Positions 8,628-18,246 are shown, counted from the first letter of the stretch. The stretch is 64,000 nucleotides of DNA from Catellatospora coxensis (GCF_016862635.1 NZ_BONI01000004.1:161999-225998); one strand, 5' to 3'. Notes: generated from the sequence alone by a model not told the origin. Made by a program: numbers and translations.

Positions 8628-11600
8628 GTGTTCCATCCGTCCCGATGGGCGCGCCTGACTATGGCGGGTGCCCTCACCACAGCGGTCATCGCCGCGGCCG
8701 GGTGGTTGCCCGCCACCGCCGCGGCCGCCGCTCCACCGCCGCAGACACCGGGTATCACGCTGCGGACCTTCGACCTGCAGGTCGCGCTGAGCGCCCTCTG
8801 CAACCTCAAGCCGGCGCAGACCCCCAACGTCGACAAGCTCATGTCGACGATCGACTGGACCACGTCCGCGCAGTTCGGGTTCGAGGACAATTTCTACACC
8901 CAGGCCCTGGGCTACGTGAACATCCCCACCGCGGGCAGCTACAACTTCCGGCTGATCAGCGACGACGGGTCCCGGCTGCTGATCGATGACAACGTGGTCA
9001 TCAACCACGACGGCCTGCACGGCGCGACGGCCAAGGACGGCGCGGTCACCCTGACGACCGGCTACCACGCGCTGCGCATCGACTTCTTCGAGGCCGGCGG
9101 CGGCCAGCAGCTGACGCTGCAGTGGCAGACGCCCGGCTCGACGTCGTTCGTGACCGTGCCGAACTCGGTGCTCAGCACCGACGCCGGCGTCGTGCGGGTC
9201 ACCGCGCCCGGCAAGAAGGAGTGCGAGGGCACCGGCGACTCGCCGGGCGACGGCCTGCCGCTGACCTCCGTGCACCCGAACTTCAACCTCGCCAACCTGC
9301 GCCCGAGCGGCTTCGAGCCGCGGGTGACCGGTATGGACTGGCTCGCCGACGGCCGCCTGGTCATCTGCACCTGGGGCGGCACCAACGACTCCGGCACCTC
9401 GCAGGCAGGTGAGGTCTGGATCCTGGGCAACACGAGCGGCAACGCCAACCCGAGCACGGTCACCACCAAGCGGGTCGGCAGCAACCTCAAGGAGCCGATG
9501 GGCCTGAAGGTCGTCGACGGGGTCATCTACGTCTCCGAGAAGATGCGGCTGACCAGGCTGGTCGACACCAACGGCGACGAGGTCGCCGACCAGTACCAGC
9601 AGGTCGCGACCTGGCCGTACGGCGGCACGTTCCACGAGTTCGCGTTCGGCCTGATGTACGAGGCCCCGTTCTTCTACCTCAACCTGTCGGTCGGCATCGA
9701 CTACGGCGGCAACACCACCAACCCGCAGGTGGTGGGGAACCGCGGTACCACGATCAAGATCAACAAGGACACCGGCGCGTGGACGTACGTCGCCGGCGGT
9801 CTGCGGACCCCGCACGGCATCGGCTGGGGCCCGGAGAACGGCCTGTTCGTCACCGACAACCAGGGCGGCTGGCAGCCGGCCTCCAAGCTGGTGCACATCA
9901 AGCAGGGCCGCTTCTTCAACCACTACCTCAACCCGGCCGGCCCGTTCGACAGCGCCCCGGTCACCCCGCCGGTGATCTGGCTGCCGCAGAACGAGATCGG
10001 CAACTCGCCGAGCACCCCGAAGTACATGACCAGCGGCCTGTACGCCGGTCAGTTCGTCATCGGCGACGTCACCTACGGCGGCCTGCAGCGCGCCGCGGTC
10101 GAGAAGATCAACGGCGAGTACCAGGGTGCCCTGTTCCGCATGACGCAGGGCCTGGAAGCCGGCATCTCCGAGGTCAACGTCGGCCCCGACGGCGCGATCT
10201 ACGTCGGCGGCATCGGCGGCGGCGGCAACTGGGGCCAGTCCGGCAAGCTGAACTTCGGCCTGCAGAAGCTGATCCCGAACGGCAACAACGCCTTCGACAT
10301 GCTCAACATGAAGGCGCTGTCCAACGGCTTCGAGATCGAGTACACCCAGCCGATCTCGGCGACCACCGCCGCCAACCTGGCCACCAAGTACCGGGTCAAG
10401 CAGTGGCGCTACGTCCCGACGGCCGCCTACGGCGGTCCGAAGATCGACGAGGAGACGCTGACGGTGTCCTCGGCGACGCTGTCCGCCGACGGCAAGAAGG
10501 TCACCCTGGTGATCAACGGCCTGAAGGCCGGCCGGGTCGTGCACATCCGCTCGCCGCGCCCGTTCGGCTCCACCAACGGCCAGTCGCTGTGGAACACCGA
10601 GGTCTGGTACACCCTCAACAACATCCCCGGCCAGGCCCCGTCCAGCAACCTGGCGTTGAACAAGCCGGCCACGGCCGACAGCTCCTGCGCCACCTCCGAG
10701 GGCCCGGCGCAGGCCGTCAACGGCACCGTCAACGGCGGCAACGCCGACAAGTGGTGCTCGCTCGGGGCGACCAAGTGGCTGCAGGTCGACCTCGGCTCGG
10801 CGCAGAACCTCACCCGGTTCGTCGTCCAGCACGCCGGCGCGGGTGGTGAGGACGCGGGCTGGAACACGCGTGACTTCAACATCCAGACGTCGACGAACGG
10901 CACGAGCTGGACCACGGCGGCGACCGTCAGCGGCAACACCGCCAACACCACCACCCACAACATCACCGCGACGTCGGCCAGGTACATCAGGCTGAACATC
11001 ACCGCGGGGGGCACCACCGGCAACGGCGCGGCCCGTATCTACGAGTTCGAGGCCTACGGCAGCACCGCGCCGCCGGCGGGCAACCTCGCGCTCAACAAGG
11101 CGGCCACCGCGGACAGCTCCTGCGGCACGACCGAAGGCCCCGCCAAGGCGGTCAACGGCAGCGTGTCCGGTGGCAACGCCGACAAGTGGTGCTCGCTCGG
11201 CGCGACCAAGTGGCTGCAGGTCGACCTCGGCTCGGCGCAGACGGTCAGCCAGCTGGTCGTCCGGCACGCCGGGGCGGGCGGCGAGAACACCGCCTGGAAC
11301 ACCCGCGACTTCAACCTGCAGGTGTCGACCAACGGCACCAGCTGGACCACGGTCGCGACCGTCACGGCCAACACGGCCAGCGTCACCACCCACAACATCA
11401 CGTCGACGTCGGCCAGGTACCTCAGGCTGAACATCACCACGCCGGCCAGCGACGGCAACGGCGCCGCCCGCATCTACGAGTTCGAGGCGTACGGGACCAC
11501 CACCCAGCCGACTCGGATCGTGCTGTTCGACGGCACCAACATGGACAACTTCCAGCACTCCAACGGCACTCCGGTGACCTGGCCGCTGGGCAACGGCGGC

Positions 11601-12095
11601 GTCGAGGTCCTCGGCGGCGACATCAAGTCCAAGCAGGCGTTCGGTGACTTCAAGCTGCACGCCGAGTTCTGGCTGCCGCTGCTGCCGGGCGACGTCACCG
11701 GACAGCAGCGGGCCAACAGCGGCATCTACCTGCAGGACCGGTACGAACTGCAGGTGCTGGACTCGTTCGGCGACACGACTCTCGCCAACAACGAGTGCGG
11801 CGCGATCTACGAGAAGATCGCACCGTCGGTCAACGCGGCCACCGCGCCGCAGACGTGGCAGACCTACGACGTGACGTTCCGGGCGGCCCGGTACAACGGG
11901 ACCACCAAGACCGAGAACGCCCGCGTCACGGTCGTCTGGAACGGCGTCACCGTCATCAACAACGCCGAGATCAACGGCCCGACCGGCAACGGCGCGGCGG
12001 AGACCTCGGCACCCGGTCCGCTGCGGTTCCAGGACCACGGTGACCCGGGCGCGAACCTGTTCTACCGCAACATCTGGGTGGAGCCTGTGGTCTGA
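8628..12095 (+). CDS. Giant secreted protein: PA14, sugar-dehydrogenase-like beta-propeller, two CBM32, 3-keto-disaccharide hydrolase (DUF1080) domain
   Basis: 1155 aa from GTG 8628, five bases after GGAGGA; the open frame extends upstream but without a ribosome site. Signal peptide to ~residue 36 (TAAAAA). PA14 carbohydrate-binding domain ~80-185 (FRLISDDGSRLLIDD, GYHALRIDFFEAGGG). Residues ~215-670 form a quinoprotein/glucose-sorbosone-dehydrogenase-like propeller (GMDWLADGRLVICTWGG, LRTPHGIGWGPENGLFVTDNQ). Two F5/8-type C (CBM32) modules ~672-813 and ~819-960 are near copies. Residues ~963-1155 match DUF1080, now known as a 3-keto-glycoside hydrolase fold (IVLFDGTNMDNF, SGIYLQDRYELQVLDSFG). 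Such combinations are typical of large secreted glycan-processing proteins. A strong terminator follows. Confidence 0.85.
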   Translation: MFHPSRWARLTMAGALTTAVIAAAGWLPATAAAAAPPPQTPGITLRTFDLQVALSALCNLKPAQTPNVDKLMSTIDWTTSAQFGFEDNFYTQALGYVNIPTAGSYNFRLISDDGSRLLIDDNVVINHDGLHGATAKDGAVTLTTGYHALRIDFFEAGGGQQLTLQWQTPGSTSFVTVPNSVLSTDAGVVRVTAPGKKECEGTGDSPGDGLPLTSVHPNFNLANLRPSGFEPRVTGMDWLADGRLVICTWGGTNDSGTSQAGEVWILGNTSGNANPSTVTTKRVGSNLKEPMGLKVVDGVIYVSEKMRLTRLVDTNGDEVADQYQQVATWPYGGTFHEFAFGLMYEAPFFYLNLSVGIDYGGNTTNPQVVGNRGTTIKINKDTGAWTYVAGGLRTPHGIGWGPENGLFVTDNQGGWQPASKLVHIKQGRFFNHYLNPAGPFDSAPVTPPVIWLPQNEIGNSPSTPKYMTSGLYAGQFVIGDVTYGGLQRAAVEKINGEYQGALFRMTQGLEAGISEVNVGPDGAIYVGGIGGGGNWGQSGKLNFGLQKLIPNGNNAFDMLNMKALSNGFEIEYTQPISATTAANLATKYRVKQWRYVPTAAYGGPKIDEETLTVSSATLSADGKKVTLVINGLKAGRVVHIRSPRPFGSTNGQSLWNTEVWYTLNNIPGQAPSSNLALNKPATADSSCATSEGPAQAVNGTVNGGNADKWCSLGATKWLQVDLGSAQNLTRFVVQHAGAGGEDAGWNTRDFNIQTSTNGTSWTTAATVSGNTANTTTHNITATSARYIRLNITAGGTTGNGAARIYEFEAYGSTAPPAGNLALNKAATADSSCGTTEGPAKAVNGSVSGGNADKWCSLGATKWLQVDLGSAQTVSQLVVRHAGAGGENTAWNTRDFNLQVSTNGTSWTTVATVTANTASVTTHNITSTSARYLRLNITTPASDGNGAARIYEFEAYGTTTQPTRIVLFDGTNMDNFQHSNGTPVTWPLGNGGVEVLGGDIKSKQAFGDFKLHAEFWLPLLPGDVTGQQRANSGIYLQDRYELQVLDSFGDTTLANNECGAIYEKIAPSVNAATAPQTWQTYDVTFRAARYNGTTKTENARVTVVWNGVTVINNAEINGPTGNGAAETSAPGPLRFQDHGDPGANLFYRNIWVEPVV

Positions 12096-12100
12096 TCCCC

Positions 12101-12158
12101 CACAGAAACAGAGGGGGCCGGTCCGGATGAGGCAGTCCGGGTCGGCCCCCTCTCTGTG
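12101..12158 (+). terminator. Long stem-loop terminator
   Basis: Arms 12101-12127 and 12136-12158 pair over about 20 bases (core GAGGGGGCCG / CGGCCCCCTC) with two mismatches and one small bulge around an 8-base loop, directly behind the stop at 12095. Confidence 0.75.
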
Positions 12159-12326
12159 CGCCGATAACGGCACGAACAGGGATATCATGAGATGAGCCGG
12201 ACCAGCGCCCGCCATGGGGCCAGAAAGGTCCGCGCGCCGAACCCGACGGTCGGCTGAAAACCACTGAGTTCGGAGCTGTCGCCGTGCCCGCGGACCGAGG
12301 TCCGCACGATCGCGAGGGGCACTCTC

Positions 12327-12809
12327 ATGGAGATGAAGCTTGAACTGATCATGCTGCCGGTGTCCGACGTCGACCGGGCGAAGGACTTCTATCTCGCAGC
12401 GGGATTCCGCCTGGACGTCGACAACGCCGTCGGCGAGAACTGGCGGGCGGTACACCTCACGCCGCCCGGGTCCGAGGGCTCGATCATGTTCGGCAAGGGG
12501 ATCACCACCGCCCCGCCGGGATCCGCCCAGGGCCTGTACCTGATCGTCCCGGACATCGAGCAGGCGCGCTCCTACCTCGTCGAGCGCGGTGTCGAGGTGA
12601 GCGAGGTCTTCCACGACTCGGCGGGCGTCTTCGTGCACGGCCACGACGACAAGGGCGATTTCACCTACCCGGCCGGGGACTCCGCCAAGCAGGCGGGACC
12701 GCACCCGGATCGAGCCGCCTACGGCTCGTACGCCACCTTCACCGATCCCGACGGCAACGGCTGGGTGCTCCAGGAAGTGAAGACTCGGGCACCGGGCCGG
12801 TCGTGGTGA
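12327..12809 (+). CDS. VOC (glyoxalase/bleomycin-resistance) superfamily protein
   Basis: 160 aa from ATG 12327 behind GAGGGG. Two beta-alpha-beta-beta-beta halves: MKLELIMLPVSDVDRAKDFYLAAGFRLD (residues ~3-30) opens the first and GLYLIVPDIEQARSYLVERGVEV the second; the C-terminal FTDPDGNGWVLQEV carries the usual metal-ligand Glu. The insertion YPAGDSAKQAGPHPDRAAYG between halves is seen in the lactoylglutathione-lyase-like branch. Likely binds or transforms a small toxic molecule; substrate not predictable. The next gene starts 31 bases downstream in the same direction, so a two-gene unit is likely. Confidence 0.8.
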   Translation: MEMKLELIMLPVSDVDRAKDFYLAAGFRLDVDNAVGENWRAVHLTPPGSEGSIMFGKGITTAPPGSAQGLYLIVPDIEQARSYLVERGVEVSEVFHDSAGVFVHGHDDKGDFTYPAGDSAKQAGPHPDRAAYGSYATFTDPDGNGWVLQEVKTRAPGRSW

Positions 12810-12840
12810 AAGCCAAAGCCGCAGCCGCGCGACGAACCCC

Positions 12841-13779
12841 ATGAGTACGCCGACGACACCTGTTCTGGTGACCGGTGCGACCGGTCGCCTCGGCGGCACC
12901 GGCCGCCACGTCGCCACCGAGCTGCTCCGCCGAGGGCTGCCGGTCAGAGCCATGGTCCGCCGGCTCGACGAGCGGTCCGAGGTGCTGCGTGATGCGGGAA
13001 TGGAGGTCGTGGTCGCCGACTTCTTCGACTACACCGGTCTCGTCGCCGCGCTGGAGGGGATCGAGGCCGCGTACTTCACCTATCCGGTCGGCAGCGGTCT
13101 GACCGAGGCCGCGGGACTGTTCGCGGCCGCGGGACGCAGGCAGGGGCTGCGCCGCGTCGTGGACCTGTCCCTGGACGCCGCCTTCCCGGAAAGCACCAGC
13201 CCCCAGGGGCGTGCCCAGTGGGTCACCGAGCAGATCTTCGAGTGGGCCGGATTCGGCGGCGCCCATCTCAGGGTCGCCGCGTTCTTCATGGAGAACCTGC
13301 CCGCCCTGTACGGGCACCAGGTCCGTGAGCTGGGCGAGATCCGCAACTCCTTCGGCGACTTCGAACCGTCGTGGATCGCCGGTTCGGACGTCGGCGCGAT
13401 GGGCGCGGTGCTGCTCGCCGAACCGGAGTCGGTCACCGATCGCACCACCACCGTCGGTGCGGCCGAACGCGCCGGCCACGCCGCCATCGCCGAGATCATC
13501 AGCAAGGTCACCGGCCGGCCCGTGCGTTATCGGCCTCTCCCGCCGGAGGAGTGGCGAGACGAGTTGACCGCGAATCTCGCGGCCGCCGGGCAGCCCAACC
13601 CCACCGCCGCCGCGCACCTGTCCGCGCAGAGTGTGGCACTGCGCCACGACAGCACCCACCTGGTGACGGACGACATCCGGCGGCTGACCGGACGTCCCGC
13701 GGTCACCCTGGAGGACTTCCTGGACCGCAACCGGCGGAGTTTCCTGCCCGACCCCGGACAGGGCGCTGCCGAGGGCTGA
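12841..13779 (+). CDS. NmrA-like NAD(P)-binding protein
   Basis: 312 aa. N-terminal VLVTGATGRLGGTGRHVA is the GxxGxxG dinucleotide-binding loop, followed by LRRGLPVRAMVRRLDER, the Arg-rich NADP-selecting strand typical of NmrA/azoreductase-like atypical SDRs. The usual catalytic YxxxK is absent, as in NmrA proteins that act as redox sensors or as reductases of quinones and azo dyes. The C-terminal half has the family block around IAEIISKVTGRPVRYRPLPPEEW. Follows the VOC gene closely and is convergent with the LAL regulator, whose stop is only 20 bases away. Confidence 0.8.
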   Translation: MSTPTTPVLVTGATGRLGGTGRHVATELLRRGLPVRAMVRRLDERSEVLRDAGMEVVVADFFDYTGLVAALEGIEAAYFTYPVGSGLTEAAGLFAAAGRRQGLRRVVDLSLDAAFPESTSPQGRAQWVTEQIFEWAGFGGAHLRVAAFFMENLPALYGHQVRELGEIRNSFGDFEPSWIAGSDVGAMGAVLLAEPESVTDRTTTVGAAERAGHAAIAEIISKVTGRPVRYRPLPPEEWRDELTANLAAAGQPNPTAAAHLSAQSVALRHDSTHLVTDDIRRLTGRPAVTLEDFLDRNRRSFLPDPGQGAAEG

Positions 13780-13798
13780 CGAGGTCTCGGGTCGGCGG

Positions 13799-16606
13799 TC
13801 ACCTCGTGCCCGTCGGCCGGACGCCGTCCCCCGGGTGGGCGCTGAACGCGGCCTGCAGGTCCTTGCGCGAGGTGATGCCGAGTTTGGTGAACACCTTGCC
13901 CAGGTGCCATTCGACGGTGCGCGGGCTGATGAACAGCCGGCCGGCTATCTCGACGTTGGTGCACCCTTCCCGGGCGAGCTGGGCGACCTGGGCCTCCTGG
14001 CCGGTGAGTTCGGCGAGGGCGGAGACGGACCGCCTGCGTACGGTCTCGCCGGTGGCCAGCAGTTCCTTGCGGGCGCGTTCGGCGAAACCGTCGGCGCCGG
14101 CCCGGGTGAGCGTGTCGTACGCGGCGCGCAGCTGGTCGCGGGCCAGTCCGCGGCGGCCCTGGCGGCGCAGCCATTCGCCGTACACCAGGCGGGCGCGGCC
14201 CTGGTGGACGGTGATCCGGCAGCGGTCCAGGTGCTTGATCGCCTGGCGGTAGAGCGTGTCGGCGTCGGGGCCGTCGGTCAGCAGCGCCCGCGAGCGGGCC
14301 TCGATGCCCTTGGCCCATTCGGTCGCGGCGGCCCGGGTGCGTTCGGTGAGCCTGTCGAGCGCGGTCGCGGCGGCTTGCGGATGCCCGCTGTGGGCGGCGG
14401 CCTCGATCAGTTCGACCAGCGTCCAGCCGAACAGTCCGAGGTCTTCGTACTGGCCGGCCCGGGTCGCGCCGGCCAGGGCGTCGTCGTAGCGGGCCAGGCC
14501 GTTGTCCAGGACCGCGGCGGCGTAGTCGGCGATGGCCAGCGCGCGCCCTTCGCCGCGGTCGCCTGCGTCGCCGCGCACCGCGTCGAGGAGGCGGCGAGCG
14601 CGGGGCTCGTGGGCCCGCCAGGCGCTGAGCACCAGGGCGGGGTAGGCCATGGGGGCGGTGCCGGTGGCGGTGGAGATGGCGCTCGCCTCGTCGGCGAGGG
14701 CGGTCGCGGTGGCGAAGTCGCCGGTGTGTACGCGGTAGCAGGCTTCGTAGCTGAGCGCCATCGGCAGCAGCGCGAGGGCGCCGGCGTCGCGGGCGAGGTG
14801 CACGGCGCCGGTGGCCAGTTCGTGCCAGGCGTCGTCGTCCCAGAGTTCGGGCGCCAGCGGTTCCGGGGTGACCGGGCAGGCCAGCCACATCCAGCGCAGG
14901 TCCGCGCCGGTCGTGGCGGAGCGCTGGTCGTCCTGGACGGTCCGCAGGGCCTGGCGCAGCGGGCCGGCCCCTGTGTGGTAGCCGTCGATGATCATGGTGG
15001 CGACGGCGTCGAGCAGGACGTCGACCGTCCGTGGCGGGCTCGGTGCGGGGGTGGCCCGGATGGCCTGGGCGATGTCCAGGCGGCCGGGTCCGGTGTTGAG
15101 CCGGCCGGCGTAGAGGTCCGCGCCGAGGGATTCGAGCAGGGTGTCGCGGGCCAGTGCGGGGTCCAGGGGCGCCATCCGCCGGGCGGCTTCCACCAGCATC
15201 CGGGGTGCGTCGGTGCCGCGTTCCTGGAGGAAGACCAGGCGGGCGCGCAGCCGCTCGAGCTGGGCGAGGTGCGGCTCGTCCAGCGGGCCGTCGGCGGCGG
15301 CCGCGAGCATGGCATGGGCCTGGGCGAGGCCGCCCGCGTCGATGCTCGTCTGGGCGGCGGCGAGCGCTCTGGCGGCGCGCCGTGCCGGGTCGGGGGTGAG
15401 CTGGGCGCTGCGGTGCATGAACGCGGCGGCCGCGGCGGCTCCGCCTCTGCGGTGCGCCCGGCGCGCGCAGACTTCCAGGTCGGCGGCCAGGGCCTCGTCC
15501 GGCCGGGTGGCGGCCTGGCCGGCGTGCCATGCCCGGCGGTCGGGGTCTTGGTGGGGGTCGGTGGCCTGGGCCAGTGCCCGGTGGGCGGCTCGGCGCTCGG
15601 GCGCCGACGCGTTCTGGTAGATCGCTGAGCGGGCCAGGGGGTGCGGGAACCGCACCACGGTGTCGAACGTGATCAGGCCTGCGGTTTCGGCCGGCGCGGC
15701 CGCCTCCGCGCCGAGGTGTTGCAGCTCGGCGGCCTTCCACAGCAGGTCGGTGTCGCCAGTGGGCTCGGCGGCGGCGGTGAGCAGCAGGCGTCTGGTGTCG
15801 GCGGGGAGCTGCCGGAAGCGCAGGCGGAACGCGTCCTCCAGGTCCTCGGCCACGGGGCGGCGGCCGGCCAGCCACAGTCCGCCCGCCAGCTCGGCGGGCG
15901 GGACGAGGCGGGGGATCAGGAGCAGCGCCATCGGGTTGCCGTGGGCCTCGGCGACGATGCGGTCGCGTACCCGGGGATCGAACGGGACGTGCGCGGCCGA
16001 GGTGAGCAGGCCCCGGGCGTCGGTGTCGTTGAGGCCGGGCACGGTCAGGGCGGGCAGGTCGGCCAGTTCTCCCCGGTCGCCGGGGGAGCGCAGGGTGAGG
16101 ATCATCGCGATGGGTTCGGCTGCCAGCCGCCGGGCGACGAAGGCGATGGCCTGCAGGGACTGCTCGTCGAGCCACTGGACGTCGTCGAGCAGGCAGGCCA
16201 GCGGTCGCTCGTCGGCGGCGCGGGCGAGCAGGGTGAGCGCCGCCAGGCCGACGAGGAAGGGGTTCGGCGGCGGGCCTTCGTGCAGGCCGAGCGCGGCTGC
16301 GAGGGCGTCGCGCTGCGGGCCGGGCAGCAGTGGCAGCCTGCCGAGCAGTGGTGTGCAGAGCTGGTGGAGGCCGGCGTAGGGCAGCGCCATCTCCGTCTCG
16401 ACGCCCATGGCACCGGTGACGCCGAATCCGGCGGCGTGTTCCTCGGCGTACTTCAGCAGGGTGGTCTTGCCGATGCCCGCCTCGCCGCGCAACACGAGCA
16501 CCGCGCTGGTGCCCGCTCTCGCGGCGGCGAGCGCCCGGTCGAGCTCGGCCAGCTCGCGGCCGCGCCCGCGCAGGCCGATCCGGGTTCCGGCGGCGGATAC
16601 CCCCAT
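13799..16606 (-). CDS. LAL-type LuxR-family transcriptional regulator with AAA ATPase domain
   Basis: 935 aa. Residues ~10-330 form an AAA/STAND ATPase: Walker A GEAGIGKTT at 41-49 and Walker B ACLLDDVQWLDE near 140. A long TPR-like alpha-helical region (~340-850) follows. The C terminus (~868-925) is a LuxR helix-turn-helix (LTGQEAQVAQLAREG, ISPRTVEWHLGKVFTKLG). LAL proteins switch on catabolic or antibiotic genes in actinobacteria after sensing a ligand and binding ATP. It is divergent from the epoxide hydrolases at 17026 across a 419-base region containing a G-tract array, making these a possible target (inference). Confidence 0.9.
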   Translation of the reverse strand: MGVSAAGTRIGLRGRGRELAELDRALAAARAGTSAVLVLRGEAGIGKTTLLKYAEEHAAGFGVTGAMGVETEMALPYAGLHQLCTPLLGRLPLLPGPQRDALAAALGLHEGPPPNPFLVGLAALTLLARAADERPLACLLDDVQWLDEQSLQAIAFVARRLAAEPIAMILTLRSPGDRGELADLPALTVPGLNDTDARGLLTSAAHVPFDPRVRDRIVAEAHGNPMALLLIPRLVPPAELAGGLWLAGRRPVAEDLEDAFRLRFRQLPADTRRLLLTAAAEPTGDTDLLWKAAELQHLGAEAAAPAETAGLITFDTVVRFPHPLARSAIYQNASAPERRAAHRALAQATDPHQDPDRRAWHAGQAATRPDEALAADLEVCARRAHRRGGAAAAAAFMHRSAQLTPDPARRAARALAAAQTSIDAGGLAQAHAMLAAAADGPLDEPHLAQLERLRARLVFLQERGTDAPRMLVEAARRMAPLDPALARDTLLESLGADLYAGRLNTGPGRLDIAQAIRATPAPSPPRTVDVLLDAVATMIIDGYHTGAGPLRQALRTVQDDQRSATTGADLRWMWLACPVTPEPLAPELWDDDAWHELATGAVHLARDAGALALLPMALSYEACYRVHTGDFATATALADEASAISTATGTAPMAYPALVLSAWRAHEPRARRLLDAVRGDAGDRGEGRALAIADYAAAVLDNGLARYDDALAGATRAGQYEDLGLFGWTLVELIEAAAHSGHPQAAATALDRLTERTRAAATEWAKGIEARSRALLTDGPDADTLYRQAIKHLDRCRITVHQGRARLVYGEWLRRQGRRGLARDQLRAAYDTLTRAGADGFAERARKELLATGETVRRRSVSALAELTGQEAQVAQLAREGCTNVEIAGRLFISPRTVEWHLGKVFTKLGITSRKDLQAAFSAHPGDGVRPTGTR

Positions 16607-17025
16607 AGGTCGAATTTTCCCAGGTAGCAGCGCTGGCGGCGGCGGCTCGGGCCGGTTGCGATCCGGGTGAATCGGCGCTTCTGTGCCTGTTTGCGAGGTT
16701 CACGGCACGCCCTCGGCGCCGGGGGTCGACCCGGGGGTGCACCGGGGGTCGGCACGGGGGCGGCGGGCCTGCCCGGCGGCGATCGTGGACAGGTCCGGTG
16801 CGAGCGGCGCCGGCCGGGTCCTACCACAGGGTCGGTCGTATCCCGGGCGAGACGCTCGGACGTAAAATCAACGCAGATGGGGGCATCTCATGCCTGACTA
16901 GGGCACGTCCACGCGGAACCGTCGAATCCGGGGTTCCGCGGCGAGAAAGCAAGCGGCTCTGCCGCCTTCCCGGTGCGGACCGAACGTCGTCCCACCATCC
17001 CATCGACCACAGCAAGGAAGCTCTC
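16607..17025. other. Divergent promoter region between LAL regulator and epoxide hydrolase genes
   Basis: 419 bases with no supported gene. It contains four evenly spaced G5 tracts (16721-16760), a short TAAAAT element at 16862-16867 that could be a -10 box for the hydrolase side, and the AAGGAAG ribosome site at ~17013-17019. Confidence 0.5.
16721..16760 (+). repeat. Four phased GGGGG tracts (G-quadruplex motif)
   Basis: GGGGG begins at 16721, 16733, 16744 and 16756, separated by 7, 6 and 7 bases, which satisfies the strict G-quadruplex rule (G3+ N1-7, four times). The spacers include GTCGAC and GTGCAC, so each step also forms a small palindrome (GGGTCGACCC, GGTGCACC). Confidence 0.6.
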
Positions 17026-18240
17026 ATGTCTGCCATCAACGACAGTTCGGCGATCCGGCCGTTCACGGTCGAGGTCTCCGAAGCCGATCTCAAGGACATG
17101 CACGCGCGTATCGCCCACACGCGCTGGCCCGAGAAGGAGACCGTCTCCGACCAGTCGCAGGGCCCGACCCTGGCGACCATGCAGGCGCTGGCCCAGTACT
17201 GGGCGCACGACTACGACTGGTTCCGGTGCCAGGACAGGATCAACTCGTACCCGAACTTCATCACCGAGATCGACGGGCTCGACATCCACTTCATCCACGT
17301 GCGGTCCAAGCACGAGAACGCCCTGCCGATCATCGTGTGCCACGGGTGGCCGGGTTCGGTCGTCGAGCAGCTGAAGCTCATCGAGCCGCTCACCGACCCC
17401 ACCGCGCACGGCGGCACCGCCGAGGACGCGTTCCACGTCATCATCCCGTCGATGCCGGGCTACGGCTACTCGGGCAAGCCGACCGAGGGCGGCTGGGGCC
17501 CCGACCGCATCGCCCGCGCCTACGGCGAGCTGATGAAGCGCCTGGGCTACGACCGGTACGTCGCCCAGGGCGGCGACTGGGGCGCCATCGTCGTGGACCT
17601 GATGGGCGCGCAGGAGGTCGAGGGCCTGGTCGGCCTGCACACCAACATGGCCGGCGTGGTGCCCGCCGACATCGACAACCTGTTCCAGCGCAACGTCATC
17701 GGCGCGGCCAACGCGCTGGAGAACCTGCCGGCCGGGCTGTCCGACGAGGAGCGGGCCGTCTGCGAGCAGCTCGACTTCACCTGGAAGCACGTCGCGTACG
17801 CGCTGCAGATGGCTGGGCGGCCGCAGACCCTCACGGGGCTCGCGGACTCGCCGGTCTTCCTGGCGGCGTGGCTGCTCGACCACGATCCGCGCAGCCTGGC
17901 GCTGATCTCGCGGACGTTCGACGGCGTTGCCGAGGGCCTGACCCGCGATGACGTGCTCGACAACGTCACCCACTTCTGGCTGACGAACACAGGTGTCTCG
18001 TCCGGGCGGCTCTACGCCGAGAACCGGTTCTCCTTCTTCGGCGTCAAGGGCGTCAAGCTGCCCGTCGCGGTCAGCGTGTTCCCCGACGAGCTGTACCAGG
18101 CGCCCCGGAGCTGGGCGGAGAAGGCCTACCCGAAGCTGGTGCACTACAACCGGCTGCCCAAGGGCGGGCACTTCGCCGCCTGGGAGCAGCCGGAGTCGCT
18201 GGTGAACGAGGTGCGCACCGGCCTGCGCTCGCTGCGCTGA
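17026..18240 (+). CDS. Epoxide hydrolase (EHN-type alpha/beta hydrolase), copy 1
   Basis: 404 aa from ATG 17026 behind AAGGAAG. Residues ~8-115 are the epoxide-hydrolase N-terminal cap domain (IRPFTVEVSEADLKDMHARI, TRWPEKET); ~95-400 is the alpha/beta-hydrolase core. Oxyanion motif HGWPGS, nucleophile Asp in QGGDWGA, and catalytic His in KGGHFAAWEQPE are all present. Microsomal-type epoxide hydrolases open epoxides to diols through an Asp-ester. The next gene is a close paralogue; a 14-bp hairpin separates them, so the second may be expressed at a lower level or independently. Confidence 0.9.
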   Translation: MSAINDSSAIRPFTVEVSEADLKDMHARIAHTRWPEKETVSDQSQGPTLATMQALAQYWAHDYDWFRCQDRINSYPNFITEIDGLDIHFIHVRSKHENALPIIVCHGWPGSVVEQLKLIEPLTDPTAHGGTAEDAFHVIIPSMPGYGYSGKPTEGGWGPDRIARAYGELMKRLGYDRYVAQGGDWGAIVVDLMGAQEVEGLVGLHTNMAGVVPADIDNLFQRNVIGAANALENLPAGLSDEERAVCEQLDFTWKHVAYALQMAGRPQTLTGLADSPVFLAAWLLDHDPRSLALISRTFDGVAEGLTRDDVLDNVTHFWLTNTGVSSGRLYAENRFSFFGVKGVKLPVAVSVFPDELYQAPRSWAEKAYPKLVHYNRLPKGGHFAAWEQPESLVNEVRTGLRSLR

Positions 18241-18246
18241 GCCTGC

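Noticed and set aside
8526..12953. Very long minus-strand open frame antisense to the giant secreted protein and VOC gene
   Set aside because: High G+C gives long antisense frames; the plus strand shows signal peptide, domains and ribosome sites.
13527..16742. Arg/Pro-rich frame overlapping the LAL gene in another register
   Set aside because: Only a shadow; composition (Arg/Pro) is typical of out-of-frame GC-rich DNA and the LAL frame has Walker and HTH motifs.
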